From assembly GCA_964532595.1 (NCBI GenBank), contig CAZHIQ010000002.1, positions 124,001-188,000 of the forward strand: DNA of 64,000 bases. Reading direction: 5' to 3'. The notes under the pieces are model-generated. The model ran no database searches, had not been told where the DNA came from, and was given only the letters and a program-made list of their open reading frames with translations. A program made the translations under genes and the position numbers. This DNA is from Chryseosolibacter sp964532595 (GTDB lineage: Bacteria; Bacteroidota; Bacteroidia; Cytophagales; Cyclobacteriaceae). The stretch's first letter is position 1. Each line of letters begins with the position of its first letter. Of the stretch, positions 8,233 through 16,633 are shown piece by piece.

Positions 8233-8985
8233 TCAGTTGACTTTCAGTAGCTCGACTTCAAAAATCAGCGTAGCGAAAGGAGGAATCTGGGGTGGGGAGC
8301 CACGCTCGCCATAGCCCAGGGTGTAGGGAATATAGAGGATCCATTTATCTCCCTCCTGCATCATTTGAAGCGCTTCCGTCCATCCTGAGATGACCTGATT
8401 GACCCGAAAGGTCGCTGGCTGTCCCCGTTGGATGGAGCTGTCGAAGATCGTTCCATCGACAAGCTTGCCAGTGTAGTGAACCGTGACTCGATCGACAATA
8501 GCGGGTGACTTGCCGTTTCCTTCTTCTACAATTTGGTATTGAAGTCCGGTGGATGTTGTTACCACACCGGGTTTGTTCTTGTTCTCGTCAAGGAATTTCT
8601 GACTTTGGGCTTTGGCGATGGCGCTGCGTTTCATCATGGTTTGCTGCATATAACGCTGCATGCTTGCCTCGGCCTCTTTTCGTTGGACCTTCAAAGGCTG
8701 GTCATCCAGTACATCCTGCATGGCGGCGAGGAACACTTCCATGTTAAGAGAGTCGAGCCCGGTATTTCTGAAGTTTTGTCCCAGTACGACGCCAAAGCTA
8801 TAGCTGACCTGCTGAATGGAGTCATTAAGATCGATAGCCGTAGGTTTCTTCAGCTCTTCGATTTCAGCCTTTAACTCCGTCACGTGACCTTCCAGTTCGG
8901 ACACGCGGGCTTTCAATTCTTTCTTGGATTGGGTGAAAGCGGGATACGAGATGATCAGCGCCGTACAGATGACTAGTGTTCTCAT
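8233..8985 (-). CDS. FKBP-type peptidyl-prolyl isomerase, periplasmic (FkpA/Mip-like)
   Basis: The 250-residue product has a signal peptide (about residues 1-18), a short coiled coil (KELKARVSELEGHVTELKAEIEELKK), the FKBP N-terminal dimerisation domain (about 55-135, SYSFGVVLGQNFRNTGLD...) and a C-terminal FKBP domain (about 145-250). The domain shows VTVHYTGKLVDGTIFDSS, the QVISGWTEALQMM loop and the closing YGERGSPPQIPPFATLIFEVELL. These proteins speed prolyl cis-trans isomerisation and chaperone exported proteins. The extra leading coiled coil is less usual. It lies downstream of rplI, separated by a terminator, so it is probably a separate unit. Confidence 0.93.
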   Translation of the reverse strand: MRTLVICTALIISYPAFTQSKKELKARVSELEGHVTELKAEIEELKKPTAIDLNDSIQQVSYSFGVVLGQNFRNTGLDSLNMEVFLAAMQDVLDDQPLKVQRKEAEASMQRYMQQTMMKRSAIAKAQSQKFLDENKNKPGVVTTSTGLQYQIVEEGNGKSPAIVDRVTVHYTGKLVDGTIFDSSIQRGQPATFRVNQVISGWTEALQMMQEGDKWILYIPYTLGYGERGSPPQIPPFATLIFEVELLKVN

Positions 8986-9050
8986 ATTGCTGCAATAAGT
9001 CTCAAAGAAAGGAAATCAATGGTAAAGATGAAAACCGTTGGCGCGGGAAA

Positions 9051-9090
9051 CAAAAAAGCCATCCGATTCGGATTACCGATCGGATGGCTT
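9051..9090 (-). terminator. Rho-independent terminator of the rpsF-rpsR-rplI operon
   Basis: Read leftwards, a perfect 12-bp stem AAGCCATCCGAT/ATCGGATGGCTT (arms 9079-9090 and 9056-9067) with an 11-base loop is followed by a run of T. It lies 20 bases after the rplI stop. Confidence 0.85.
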
Positions 9091-9109
9091 CCTGTCTGTG
9101 TGTGACCTG

Positions 9110-9553
9110 TTATTCGGCGCTAACAACGACTTTGATCTCCTTCTTGACCTCTTTGTGGAGGTCAAGTGTCACCGTGTAGGTACCCAGTTGTTTCGGGTTC
9201 TCTTTCATGATGACTTTCTTGCGATCAACTTCAAATCCTGCTGCTTTCAGTGCATCGGAAATTTGAAGGGCTGTTACTGCTCCGAAAATTTTTCCGGATT
9301 CACCGGCTTTCGTCTTGATTTCGGCAGTGAAATCGCCAATTTTTTCAGCAAGACTTTCAGCGTCTTGCTTGATCTTAGCGGCTTTGTGTGCCATTTGGCG
9401 AACGTTCTCTTCCACCTGACGGCGGTTAGAGTCATTGGCTACAATAGCGTATCCGTTAGGGATCAGGTAATTCCTTCCGTAGCCGGGTTTAACCTTCACG
9501 ATGTCGTGTTTGTAACCCAACCCTGATATATCCTGTTTCAAAATGACTTCCAT
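9110..9553 (-). CDS. rplI: 50S ribosomal protein L9
   Basis: L9 binds 23S rRNA at the base of the L1 stalk and helps hold the reading frame. The 147-residue product has the standard N-terminal domain with MEVILKQDISGLGYKHDIVKVKPGYGRNYLIPNG, a long connecting helix rich in charged residues, and the C-terminal domain with TAEIKTKAGESGKIFGAVTALQI. It is the last gene of rpsF-rpsR-rplI, 22 bases after rpsR, and is followed by a strong terminator. Confidence 0.98.
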   Translation of the reverse strand: MEVILKQDISGLGYKHDIVKVKPGYGRNYLIPNGYAIVANDSNRRQVEENVRQMAHKAAKIKQDAESLAEKIGDFTAEIKTKAGESGKIFGAVTALQISDALKAAGFEVDRKKVIMKENPKQLGTYTVTLDLHKEVKKEIKVVVSAE

Positions 9554-9575
9554 GATTGTGCGCTTTTAAAGGTTA

Positions 9576-9818
9576 TTACTTCAACGAATCGCCCACGTAA
9601 GGAAGCAGGGCCAGGTGACGGGCACGCTTAACGGCCTGGGCTACTTTCTTTTGGAACTTCTGGCTGGTTCCGGTAAGCCGGCGCGGCAAAAGCTTGCCTT
9701 GCTCGTTGACAAACTTGAGAAGAAAATCGGGATCCTTATAATCGATATACTTGATTCCGTTTTTCTTGAAGCGGCAGTACTTCGGTTTTACCTCTGCGCG
9801 CTTAATGGGTTCGTTCAT
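9576..9818 (-). CDS. rpsR: 30S ribosomal protein S18
   Basis: S18 pairs with S6 on the platform of the small subunit. The family block KYIDYKDPDFLLKFVNEQGKLLPRRLTGTSQKFQKKVAQAVKRARHLALLPY is complete. Two ATG codons are possible: 9818 (80 residues) and 9827 (83 residues, overlapping the rpsF stop as ATGA). I list the shorter form because most relatives begin close to it, but the overlap with rpsF argues for the longer one. Confidence 0.96.
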   Translation of the reverse strand: MNEPIKRAEVKPKYCRFKKNGIKYIDYKDPDFLLKFVNEQGKLLPRRLTGTSQKFQKKVAQAVKRARHLALLPYVGDSLK

Positions 9819-9823
9819 GAGTG

Positions 9824-10198
9824 TCATACGCTAGCCTCCTCTTCTTTTTTAGCCTTACGATTTTCTTTCTTGAATTCGCCTTTGCGGCGGCGTTCGTTGT
9901 AAGCCACGGCGTGCTTGTCAAGCACAGTCGTGAGAAAACGCATTACAGACTCATCGCGTCTGTACTCTGTTTCGAGGGCGTTGATAACCTCCGGATTTGC
10001 CTTAAATTCGATCAGGTTGTAGAAACCGGTTGACTTCTTGTTGATCGGATACGCCAACTTTTTCAAGCCCCAGTTCTCCTTGTTGATGATTTCGGCATTC
10101 GCCTTCGTCAACACCGTCACGAACTTTTCGACAGTATCCTTTGCCTGATCTTCAGACAAAACGGGATTGAGAATGAATACCGTCTCGTAATTCTTCAT
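9824..10198 (-). CDS. rpsF: 30S ribosomal protein S6
   Basis: S6 forms a heterodimer with S18 in the 30S platform. The 124-residue product has the family start MKNYETVFILNPVLSEDQ, the block NWGLKKLAYPINKKSTGFYNLIEF, and a lysine-rich C-terminal extension typical of Bacteroidota. The ATG at 10198 is chosen; an in-frame upstream start would add ten residues and overlap the promoter. It is the first gene of the rpsF-rpsR-rplI operon. Confidence 0.97.
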   Translation of the reverse strand: MKNYETVFILNPVLSEDQAKDTVEKFVTVLTKANAEIINKENWGLKKLAYPINKKSTGFYNLIEFKANPEVINALETEYRRDESVMRFLTTVLDKHAVAYNERRRKGEFKKENRKAKKEEEASV

Positions 10199-10225
10199 AA
10201 ATGTTATTTTTTTGTTTTGAGCCTG

Positions 10226-10256
10226 CAAAAGTAGGGAAAATACCGGTATTTCTAAA
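10226..10256 (-). promoter_or_regulatory. Predicted promoter of rpsF-rpsR-rplI (TTTA, 19 bases, TACTTTTG)
   Basis: Read leftwards, TTTA at 10256-10253, a 19-base spacer and TACTTTTG at 10233-10226 fit the Bacteroidota promoter with one -33 mismatch. Transcription would start near 10219, leaving a leader of only about 20 bases, too short for an S6:S18 binding RNA. Confidence 0.65.
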
Positions 10257-10368
10257 GCTGTGGGTGAAAATTCGTCCGGATAACTCAGTTTGACGTCCTG
10301 CGCGCCATTCCCCGCGAATGCCCTAAATTCTTTTGTAAAGCGGGAATTTGACCTAATTTTAGTGAGGT

Positions 10369-12081
10369 ATGAAGCTGAAGTCCCGAAATTTGTTGGTAAG
10401 AGCGACCATCGGTCTCTTAGTCTTCTTTGCGGCCTGCCAGGAGCGTAAGATCGACTTCAGCACCGAGGTGAAGCCGATCCTGAACACGCGCTGCATTAGC
10501 TGCCACGGTGGGGTCAAGCAGAACGGTGGTTTCAGCGTCCTGTTCCGGGAAGAGGCACTCGCTGTTACGGAGTCGGGAAAACCTGCCATTATCCCCGGCG
10601 ACCCCCATGGCAGTGAGATGATTCGCCGCCTGCTCGAAGATGACCCCGAATTGCGAATGCCCTACAAAGAGCCTCCGTTACCTGACGACGAAATCAGGAT
10701 TTTGCGGCGATGGATCGAAGAAGGCGCAGTCTGGGGAGACCACTGGGCCTATTCACCTCCGCGACCGGTTCAGGTGCCCCAGGTGAGGCAGGTGAGGAGC
10801 GGTTTGTCCGGTGACGAAGAGACCTGGGTGCGCAATACGATCGATCACTTCATCCTCGCCCGATTGCAGGAACGAGGCCTCTCGCCCTCGCCCCCGGCAG
10901 ATAAACCAACGTTGGTCAGACGTGTATTCCTTGATCTGATAGGAATCCCGCCGACCGAGCAACAGGCACAGGCGTTTATCAACGATGATCGGCCCGATGC
11001 TTACGACCGGCTCGTTGAGCAACTGCTTTCATCGCCACATTTTGGCGAAAAATGGGCCGCATGGTGGCTTGACCTTGCGCGGTACGCCGACACCAAGGGG
11101 TACGAGGCAGATCCGTCGAGGGTCATATGGCGATACCGCGATTATGTGATCCGAAGTTTTAATGAAGACAAGCCGTTTGATCAGTTCACCATCGAACAGC
11201 TTGCGGGCGATATGCTTCCCGATCCTACCGATGAGCAAATAATTGCCACCGCGTTTCACCGGAATACAATGAATAATACCGAAGGTGGTACCGATGACGA
11301 AGAATTTCGTATAGCTGCGGTAATCGACCGGATAAGTACCAGCCGTGACTTGAAAAGGAAAACAATCGACGCCATCAACGCGGTAAACCATGAGCACTAT
11401 AAGGAAGTCAATGATCCTGAAACGCTGACACGTATGGCGCAGTATGAGATGGCGTACCGTATGCAGATCTCCGTTCCGGAAGTGATGAACATCAACGATG
11501 AGCCCGCCTATATTCACGAGATGTACGGAACGACACCGGGCAAAGCTTCCTTCGCGAACAATTGCCTGTTGGCGCGAAAACTTGTTGAACAGGGCGTGCG
11601 CTTTGTTCAGCTGTTCGACTGGGGATGGGATAGCCACGGTATCGTCGAGAGCGACGCCCTTGAGTACGGTTTCAGGAATAAATGCCGTGAAGTGGACAGG
11701 CCGATGACGGCTTTGTTGCTCGACCTTAAGCAACGTGGGTTGCTGGATGAGACGCTGGTGGTGTGGGGCGGTGAATTCGGACGTACACCGATGCAGGAAA
11801 ATCGTGAAGGAAAGATGAATCCTTATCTTGGTCGGGACCATCATGTTGAAGCGTTTACGATGTGGATGGCAGGGGGAGGAATCAAGAAGGGGATGACCTG
11901 GGGGGAGACCGATGAGATTGGTTATTATCCCGTGAATGGCAGGGTGTCGCTGCACGATGTTCAGGCGACGATTCTGCATCAGCTCGGGATGGATCACGAG
12001 AAACTTACCTATCAATTTCAAGGACGACCATTCAGGCTGACGGATGTTGGCGGGAAGGTCATTAGCGAGATCGTCGCCTGA
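10369..12081 (+). CDS. Chimeric lipoprotein: PSCyt1 + DUF1549 front joined to DUF1501 back
   Basis: The 570-residue frame has a lipoprotein signal (FFAAC, Cys23) and a planctomycete cytochrome domain with haem motif C42-I-S-C45-H46. A DUF1549 (PSCyt2) front half follows, with IDHFILARLQERGLSPSPPAD and WWLDLARYADTKGYEADPSR. At about residue 322 (base 11332), right after EEFRIAAVIDR, the sequence changes to a DUF1501 back half: LTRMAQYEMAYRMQ, GVRFVQLFDWGWDSH, VVWGGEFGRTPM, GRDHH. The rest of DUF1549, including its expected second haem motif, all of DUF1553, and the front of DUF1501 with its export signal are absent. In other genomes these are two adjacent same-strand genes in this order, so about 2 kb appears lost in frame. 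It is either a real deletion fusion or an assembly collapse; function is doubtful as it stands. Confidence 0.8.
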   Translation: MKLKSRNLLVRATIGLLVFFAACQERKIDFSTEVKPILNTRCISCHGGVKQNGGFSVLFREEALAVTESGKPAIIPGDPHGSEMIRRLLEDDPELRMPYKEPPLPDDEIRILRRWIEEGAVWGDHWAYSPPRPVQVPQVRQVRSGLSGDEETWVRNTIDHFILARLQERGLSPSPPADKPTLVRRVFLDLIGIPPTEQQAQAFINDDRPDAYDRLVEQLLSSPHFGEKWAAWWLDLARYADTKGYEADPSRVIWRYRDYVIRSFNEDKPFDQFTIEQLAGDMLPDPTDEQIIATAFHRNTMNNTEGGTDDEEFRIAAVIDRISTSRDLKRKTIDAINAVNHEHYKEVNDPETLTRMAQYEMAYRMQISVPEVMNINDEPAYIHEMYGTTPGKASFANNCLLARKLVEQGVRFVQLFDWGWDSHGIVESDALEYGFRNKCREVDRPMTALLLDLKQRGLLDETLVVWGGEFGRTPMQENREGKMNPYLGRDHHVEAFTMWMAGGGIKKGMTWGETDEIGYYPVNGRVSLHDVQATILHQLGMDHEKLTYQFQGRPFRLTDVGGKVISEIVA

Positions 12082-12154
12082 TGCACATGACTCCCGAATT
12101 TAATTTGTCGTTTAACGCATTCCCTTTCCGACTGCATCCCATATTGATTTATCG

Positions 12155-13573
12155 ATGGATTATGTAACGGCTTTAATAGGAAGGCTCCATCCGCTCTTGG
12201 TACATCTCCCTATTGGTGTACTGGTGATGGCTTTTCTTTTTGAGTGTATCTCGGCGCAGCGAAGGTTTCACAAACTGCGTAAGGCCGTTAAGCCATTGTT
12301 GTTATGGGGCGTTCTTTTTGCAGGAGCCGCGGCTGTGAGCGGCTACTTTTTGAGACAGGAGGGAGGTTATGACGAAGTGATTGCAGAACGTCACCAGAAT
12401 CTGGGAATTGCCACCGCAGTTCTTTCGTTGGTAGTTTATGTGTTGCGCTCGAAGGTCAAGTACTGGGTGAATCCCTCCGGGCGAAAGGTAGTAAAGATCG
12501 CGCTTTTCTTTCCGCTGATGGTCGTATTGATCTTAACGGGCCATTGGGGAGGGGCGCTTACCCATGGCGAAGACTATCTGTTTGCGCCGTCTTCGCAGCA
12601 ATTGCGTGTAACCGATCCTCGCGAGAGAATTCGGCAGATTGGTTCCGCTACTGATGCAGAGCTCTACGCTGATATTGTGCAGCCTATTCTCGAGGCGCGA
12701 TGCTACGATTGCCACAGCTCGCGGCGGCAGAAGGGCGATCTGAGACTTGATGATATCTCCGCAATGCTGCGAGGTGGAAAGAACGGACCCGTCATTGTAA
12801 CGGGTCCTGCCGATTCGAGTCAGCTTTACAGACGCCTTGTACTCCCTATCGAACACGACGATCATATGCCCCCGCGAGAAAAAGCTCAGCTGTCATCAGC
12901 TGAAATTGACTTGATTCGTTATTGGGTGGAGGGCACGGCTCATTTTGATCAGGTAGTCGCCACATACCCTTCGCGCGAAAATATTGTCAGGGCTGTCCGG
13001 ACATTGCAGGATCCGTCGGAGGAGTCATGGATTCCGGACGAAGGCGTCCGAAAGGCCCCGTTAGCTGTTACTCAACGACTCCACGCGCTTCAGGTAAACG
13101 TCCGACCGGTTGCGGAGTCTAGTTCATACCTGATGGTATCTTTTGCCGGTCAAAAGACGGTGTTGGATGAACAGTTAGAGGCGCTTACTGACGTCAAAGA
13201 TCAGTTGGTTTGGCTAAACCTCTCGCACACGCATCTTAAGGATGAGCAGGTAGTCTACCTGTCGTCGTTGCTGAATCTTCGCGTTCTGTACCTCAATGGT
13301 ACAACGCTTTCTGCACAGGGGGTGAAACATCTTACGGGGCTGAAGAAGTTGGCCTGGCTTAACCTGAGCGATACAAGAGTTACCGATGATATCGTCGATC
13401 ATCTCATCGAAATGCCGGGGCTTCGACGATTGTATCTTTTTAACACCAGTCTCAGTCGCGAGGGCATCGCGCGCATAGAAGGCCGACGTCAGGAAGTCAG
13501 GATAGATACCGGTGGTTACTTTCTTCCCCGACGGGCGTCCGATACGGTGATTTACAAGCGGCCATCGGGATAG
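12155..13573 (+). CDS. Membrane protein with DUF2231, planctomycete-type cytochrome c and leucine-rich repeats
   Basis: The 472-residue protein begins with a DUF2231 membrane domain (about residues 8-145, four helices, with the LHPLLVHLPIGVLV signature). A PSCyt1 cytochrome domain follows, with haem motif C183-Y-D-C186-H187 and a probable axial methionine in DDHMPPREK. A C-terminal series of leucine-rich repeats (about 345-455) shows WLNLSHTHLKDEQV, VLYLNGTTLSAQGV and WLNLSDTRVTDDIV. It follows the chimeric DUF1549/DUF1501 gene by 73 bases. Such cytochrome-LRR proteins accompany DUF1553/DUF1501 gene pairs in Bacteroidota and Planctomycetes; electron transfer linked to extracytoplasmic carbon breakdown is the usual guess. 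Confidence 0.85.
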   Translation: MDYVTALIGRLHPLLVHLPIGVLVMAFLFECISAQRRFHKLRKAVKPLLLWGVLFAGAAAVSGYFLRQEGGYDEVIAERHQNLGIATAVLSLVVYVLRSKVKYWVNPSGRKVVKIALFFPLMVVLILTGHWGGALTHGEDYLFAPSSQQLRVTDPRERIRQIGSATDAELYADIVQPILEARCYDCHSSRRQKGDLRLDDISAMLRGGKNGPVIVTGPADSSQLYRRLVLPIEHDDHMPPREKAQLSSAEIDLIRYWVEGTAHFDQVVATYPSRENIVRAVRTLQDPSEESWIPDEGVRKAPLAVTQRLHALQVNVRPVAESSSYLMVSFAGQKTVLDEQLEALTDVKDQLVWLNLSHTHLKDEQVVYLSSLLNLRVLYLNGTTLSAQGVKHLTGLKKLAWLNLSDTRVTDDIVDHLIEMPGLRRLYLFNTSLSREGIARIEGRRQEVRIDTGGYFLPRRASDTVIYKRPSG

Positions 13574-13590
13574 CGTTCTCCTTCACAGAA

Positions 13591-14520
13591 TTATTTCACG
13601 TCGAACTGACCTCTTCCCATGAGGTAGCCATCGGTATAGATTTCCAGCGTGTAGGTGCCGGGAGCATACTCGGATCCCTTGTCATACAGGAAGGTGAGGT
13701 GCTGGCGCGTGTTGTCAAACAGAATTTCCTGCGCTGCGGTATAAAACTCTTCCTTTCCGTTGAGTAGGAATGTGCCCGAACCACGTGCCACATCGAAAAG
13801 TACCTGATTGTTTTCATCGATCACCCGAATGAGGATTTTCTTTCCTTCGATAGGTGCGACGCTATTTTCAGCGATGTTAAAGTCGACCTTGAGTTGAGCA
13901 ATCTGTTTGGCTCTGAATGGGGAAGTACGCTCACGTCCGCGGTCGTTGAGGGCTACGATCTGAATATCTTCTGCTTTTAATTGCGACGCAATGGCAACCT
14001 TTGTGGCGAGTTCCTGACGTGATTGTGTAAGACGATTGAGAGAGTCACCCAGTCTGTTCTTCTGAGTTTTGAGGGATCGGTTTTCCGTCAGTAGTTCTTC
14101 GTTGACGGAAGTCAGTCGGGCTATCTCCTCATCTTTGTTTTTGAGGAGGAGTTCGTATCCTTCGACACGGTCTTTGAGGGCCTTGATTTCCTTTCCGGTC
14201 GCTCGCTTGGTACGGCGTAATTCTTCCTCGATTTCTGATTTGGCTTGCTCCAGATCGGCAATATCTCCGCCAAGTTGTTCCACCTGGGCAATCTTTTCGT
14301 TGAGTTCATCATGAATCTCAGTGAGGCGCTGCATGGTGGTGGCCAGTTCTTCCTCCGTGGTAATCAGTTGTGTCCTGACCTGCTGCTTCTCCTTTGTGTC
14401 GAGGTATATTTTGATCCCCTGAATAATGATTACAATCGCCATGAAGGCAATAATGATGGGGAGTTTGTTGTTCTTCCGCGGAGTAGGCTCGTGGGCCTGG
14501 TTTTCGTTTTGCTCGCTCAT
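13591..14520 (-). CDS. Membrane-anchored coiled-coil protein
   Basis: The 309-residue product has a short cytoplasmic N terminus, one membrane helix (about residues 18-38, LPIIIAFMAIVIIIQGIKIYL), then a long coiled coil (about 45-180) with heptads of E, L, K and R. A beta-rich C-terminal domain (about 185-309) contains KKILIRVIDENNQVLFDVARGSGTFLLNGKEEFYTA. The domain order is typical of a conserved Cytophagales protein without an assigned role; I can name no family with certainty. I chose the ATG at 14520 (MSEQNENQ); an upstream in-frame ATG would add 18 residues that do not look native. Confidence 0.8.
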   Translation of the reverse strand: MSEQNENQAHEPTPRKNNKLPIIIAFMAIVIIIQGIKIYLDTKEKQQVRTQLITTEEELATTMQRLTEIHDELNEKIAQVEQLGGDIADLEQAKSEIEEELRRTKRATGKEIKALKDRVEGYELLLKNKDEEIARLTSVNEELLTENRSLKTQKNRLGDSLNRLTQSRQELATKVAIASQLKAEDIQIVALNDRGRERTSPFRAKQIAQLKVDFNIAENSVAPIEGKKILIRVIDENNQVLFDVARGSGTFLLNGKEEFYTAAQEILFDNTRQHLTFLYDKGSEYAPGTYTLEIYTDGYLMGRGQFDVK

Positions 14521-14605
14521 AAGACGGTGTCGATCAGGTATAGGAAGGTAAATCCTTACAGGTAATGCCTGCAAAAATACGGCTTTCGGGCCTGTATTTC
14601 AACGC

Positions 14606-15388
14606 CTAAACCTGTAAGATAACGTGTTGTTTGTTCAGTGATGGATCAAAAAAGAGTACACCGCACCGGAACAGGTCCAGAGAGCCGTGTACCAGGCGAT
14701 GTCCGCGAACTTCGTTCCAGGCCTTCTCCATTTCGGGCGAGTGATGAATGTCGTCGATAACCACCACACTGTGTTCATGGATCTTGCGGAGGATGCAGTC
14801 AAAGTAGCGAATGGTTGGATCGTAGCGATGATTGGCGTCCATGAAAGCGAAATCGACGCGTGGCGATTTCTGAAGAAACGAGGGAAGTGTGCGGTCGATA
14901 TTGCCGACCACCAGGTTGATATTTTCTTTTTGGGCGAATTCAAAAGTGAGTGTTGCGATATCGGCGATGGCTGGCGCTCCTTCAAAGGTTGTCACGTGCG
15001 CATTTTGCGTTTCCGCCAGATAGAGGGTGTTGATTCCAAGGGAAGTTCCAAGTTCTATGATGTTGTGGGCGTTAATCTGGCGGATAAGTCGGTGATACAG
15101 TACGGAGTATTTCTGCTGACTAAGACTGGTGCGGGCGATGTTGGAAACCCGCCGGAAGCGGGGTTTGTTGTGAGCGCCGGCGCCGAGGTCGCGGACAGGA
15201 ATCTCGCGCTGGTCGTGAAGCAATTTTTGACGAAGGCGCTCAATGTGGGCAAACTCTTCCTTGTGCACCGGAGGCTTAATCTGCCGGGTATACAAATCAA
15301 AAAAAAACGGGGAATGTAGCGAGTGTTCGTCTACAGCTTCCAACCACCAGCCGAGAAACGACTTAAGTCTGAAGAATGATGCGTACAC
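14606..15388 (-). CDS. Class I SAM-dependent methyltransferase (O-methyltransferase-like)
   Basis: The 260-residue product has the Rossmann-fold motif I as IIELGTSLGINTLYLAE (about residues 110-126), the acidic end of strand 2 in HVTTFEGAPA, a strand-4 motif DFAFMDANHRYDPTIRYF and a post-motif VVVIDDIHHSPEMEKAW. The DANHRY and DDIHHS blocks are those of class I enzymes related to catechol O-methyltransferase. The N-terminal 90 residues (SPFFFDLYTRQIKP, then GAGAHNKPRFRRVSNIAR) are a Bacteroidota-specific extension. The substrate is unknown. It lies three bases after apaG on the same strand, so they are probably co-transcribed. Confidence 0.88.
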   Translation of the reverse strand: MYASFFRLKSFLGWWLEAVDEHSLHSPFFFDLYTRQIKPPVHKEEFAHIERLRQKLLHDQREIPVRDLGAGAHNKPRFRRVSNIARTSLSQQKYSVLYHRLIRQINAHNIIELGTSLGINTLYLAETQNAHVTTFEGAPAIADIATLTFEFAQKENINLVVGNIDRTLPSFLQKSPRVDFAFMDANHRYDPTIRYFDCILRKIHEHSVVVIDDIHHSPEMEKAWNEVRGHRLVHGSLDLFRCGVLFFDPSLNKQHVILQV

Positions 15389-15391
15389 AGA

Positions 15392-15778
15392 TCAATTGAG
15401 GCGTATAGGAGCAACCATCGTGAATTCAGGAATGTTCACATGCATGGTGGAACCATCCACTACCCGTTCCATCAGGTACGTGCCCGCCATTTTTCCTATC
15501 CCTGATTTGAGATTACACCCGGAGACATACTGGTGTGACTGCCCGGGCTCAATAACCGGTTGCTGACCGACAACACCTTCACCTTCTACTTCGCGCACCG
15601 GAAATCCGGCGTCATAAATACGCCAGTGTCGACGCATCAGTTGAATAGTATTCTCACTCTTGTTTTCTATGGTGATACGGTAAGTGAAAACAAAGTGCAA
15701 TTGGGAAGGGCTGGAGTATGCAGGTTGATACTCAGTTTCTACTGTCACCTTGATGCCCTGTGTGATCTCCGTAACCAT
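15392..15778 (-). CDS. apaG: ApaG-family protein (Co2+/Mg2+ efflux protein ApaG)
   Basis: The 128-residue product is a single immunoglobulin-like ApaG domain with FTYRITIENKSENTIQLMRRHWRIYDA, EVEGEGVVGQQPVIEPGQSHQYVSGC and MAGTYLM. ApaG is linked genetically to cobalt resistance and low-level magnesium efflux, but its molecular role is unsettled. I chose the ATG at 15778 over an in-frame TTG three codons earlier. The methyltransferase gene follows three bases after its stop. Confidence 0.95.
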   Translation of the reverse strand: MVTEITQGIKVTVETEYQPAYSSPSQLHFVFTYRITIENKSENTIQLMRRHWRIYDAGFPVREVEGEGVVGQQPVIEPGQSHQYVSGCNLKSGIGKMAGTYLMERVVDGSTMHVNIPEFTMVAPIRLN

Positions 15779-15927
15779 AATATCCAAAAATATGACTTTT
15801 TTGCGATAACTGATCTACGGCCCTTTACTTCTTTCAATGCGTTGATAATCAGTGTTTATCGAGTCGTTTCCCCCTAAAGTCCGACTGAAAAAACTTCCAT
15901 TCGGCGATTCGCATTAAATTCGGGGGC

Positions 15928-16590
15928 ATGGAAGTTAAAATAGCCGGTACGTGGAAGTCTCTTCTGGCAGAAGAGTTTACCAAACCGTATTTTCAGCAAC
16001 TCGCTGAGTTTGTCAGGACGGAATACAAAACACAGACCATCTACCCGCGTGGGGGGGATATCTTCAAGGCTTTTGACCGCTGCAGTTTTGATGATGTAAA
16101 GGTGGTCATTATCGGTCAGGATCCTTACCACGGTCCGGGGCAGGCGAACGGATTGTGCTTTTCGGTTGCTGATGGGGTACGAATGCCGCCCTCGTTGAAA
16201 AACATATTCAAGGAAATACATGATGATCTGGGGAAGCCTATTCCTGCTTCCGGTGATCTTGAGCGATGGGCCCGTCAGGGAGTGCTGTTGCTAAACGCAA
16301 CGCTCACTGTACGCGCTAACACTCCAGGCTCACATCAGAATCGGGGATGGGAGACATTTACTGACGCTGTTATTCAGAGAATATCCGACGAGAAGGAGGG
16401 AGTTGTGTTCCTGCTGTGGGGCGCTTATGCCCAGCGCAAAGGGGAGATCATCGACCGCGACAAGCATCTGGTCCTGATGTCGGCACACCCTTCGCCATTT
16501 TCGGCCGACCGTGGCTTTTTTGGCTGCAAACACTTCAGCAAGGCGAATTCCTATCTGCGCAGCAAGGGAAAAACGGAGATCGATTGGTAG
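15928..16590 (+). CDS. ung: Uracil-DNA glycosylase, family 1
   Basis: Ung removes uracil from DNA at the start of base excision repair. The 220-residue product has the water-activating motif GQDPYHG (catalytic Asp65), NATLTVR, and the DNA-contacting HPSPFSADRGFFGCKHFSKAN with the catalytic histidine. Length and order are standard. It is convergent with lepB; the 43-base gap holds a 7-bp GC-rich inverted repeat without a T run. Confidence 0.97.
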   Translation: MEVKIAGTWKSLLAEEFTKPYFQQLAEFVRTEYKTQTIYPRGGDIFKAFDRCSFDDVKVVIIGQDPYHGPGQANGLCFSVADGVRMPPSLKNIFKEIHDDLGKPIPASGDLERWARQGVLLLNATLTVRANTPGSHQNRGWETFTDAVIQRISDEKEGVVFLLWGAYAQRKGEIIDRDKHLVLMSAHPSPFSADRGFFGCKHFSKANSYLRSKGKTEIDW

Positions 16591-16633
16591 GGGCGTCGGT
16601 TAAGTTCGCTGCCAACGCCCCCAAGGGCTGGTT

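Noticed and set aside
11029..12021. 330-codon open frame on the minus strand inside the DUF1549/DUF1501 chimera
   Set aside because: The plus strand has clear domain motifs throughout; the antisense product has none.
16590..16621. GC-rich 7-bp hairpin between ung and lepB as a bidirectional terminator
   Set aside because: The stem is short, the loop is 18 bases and there is no T run on either strand.
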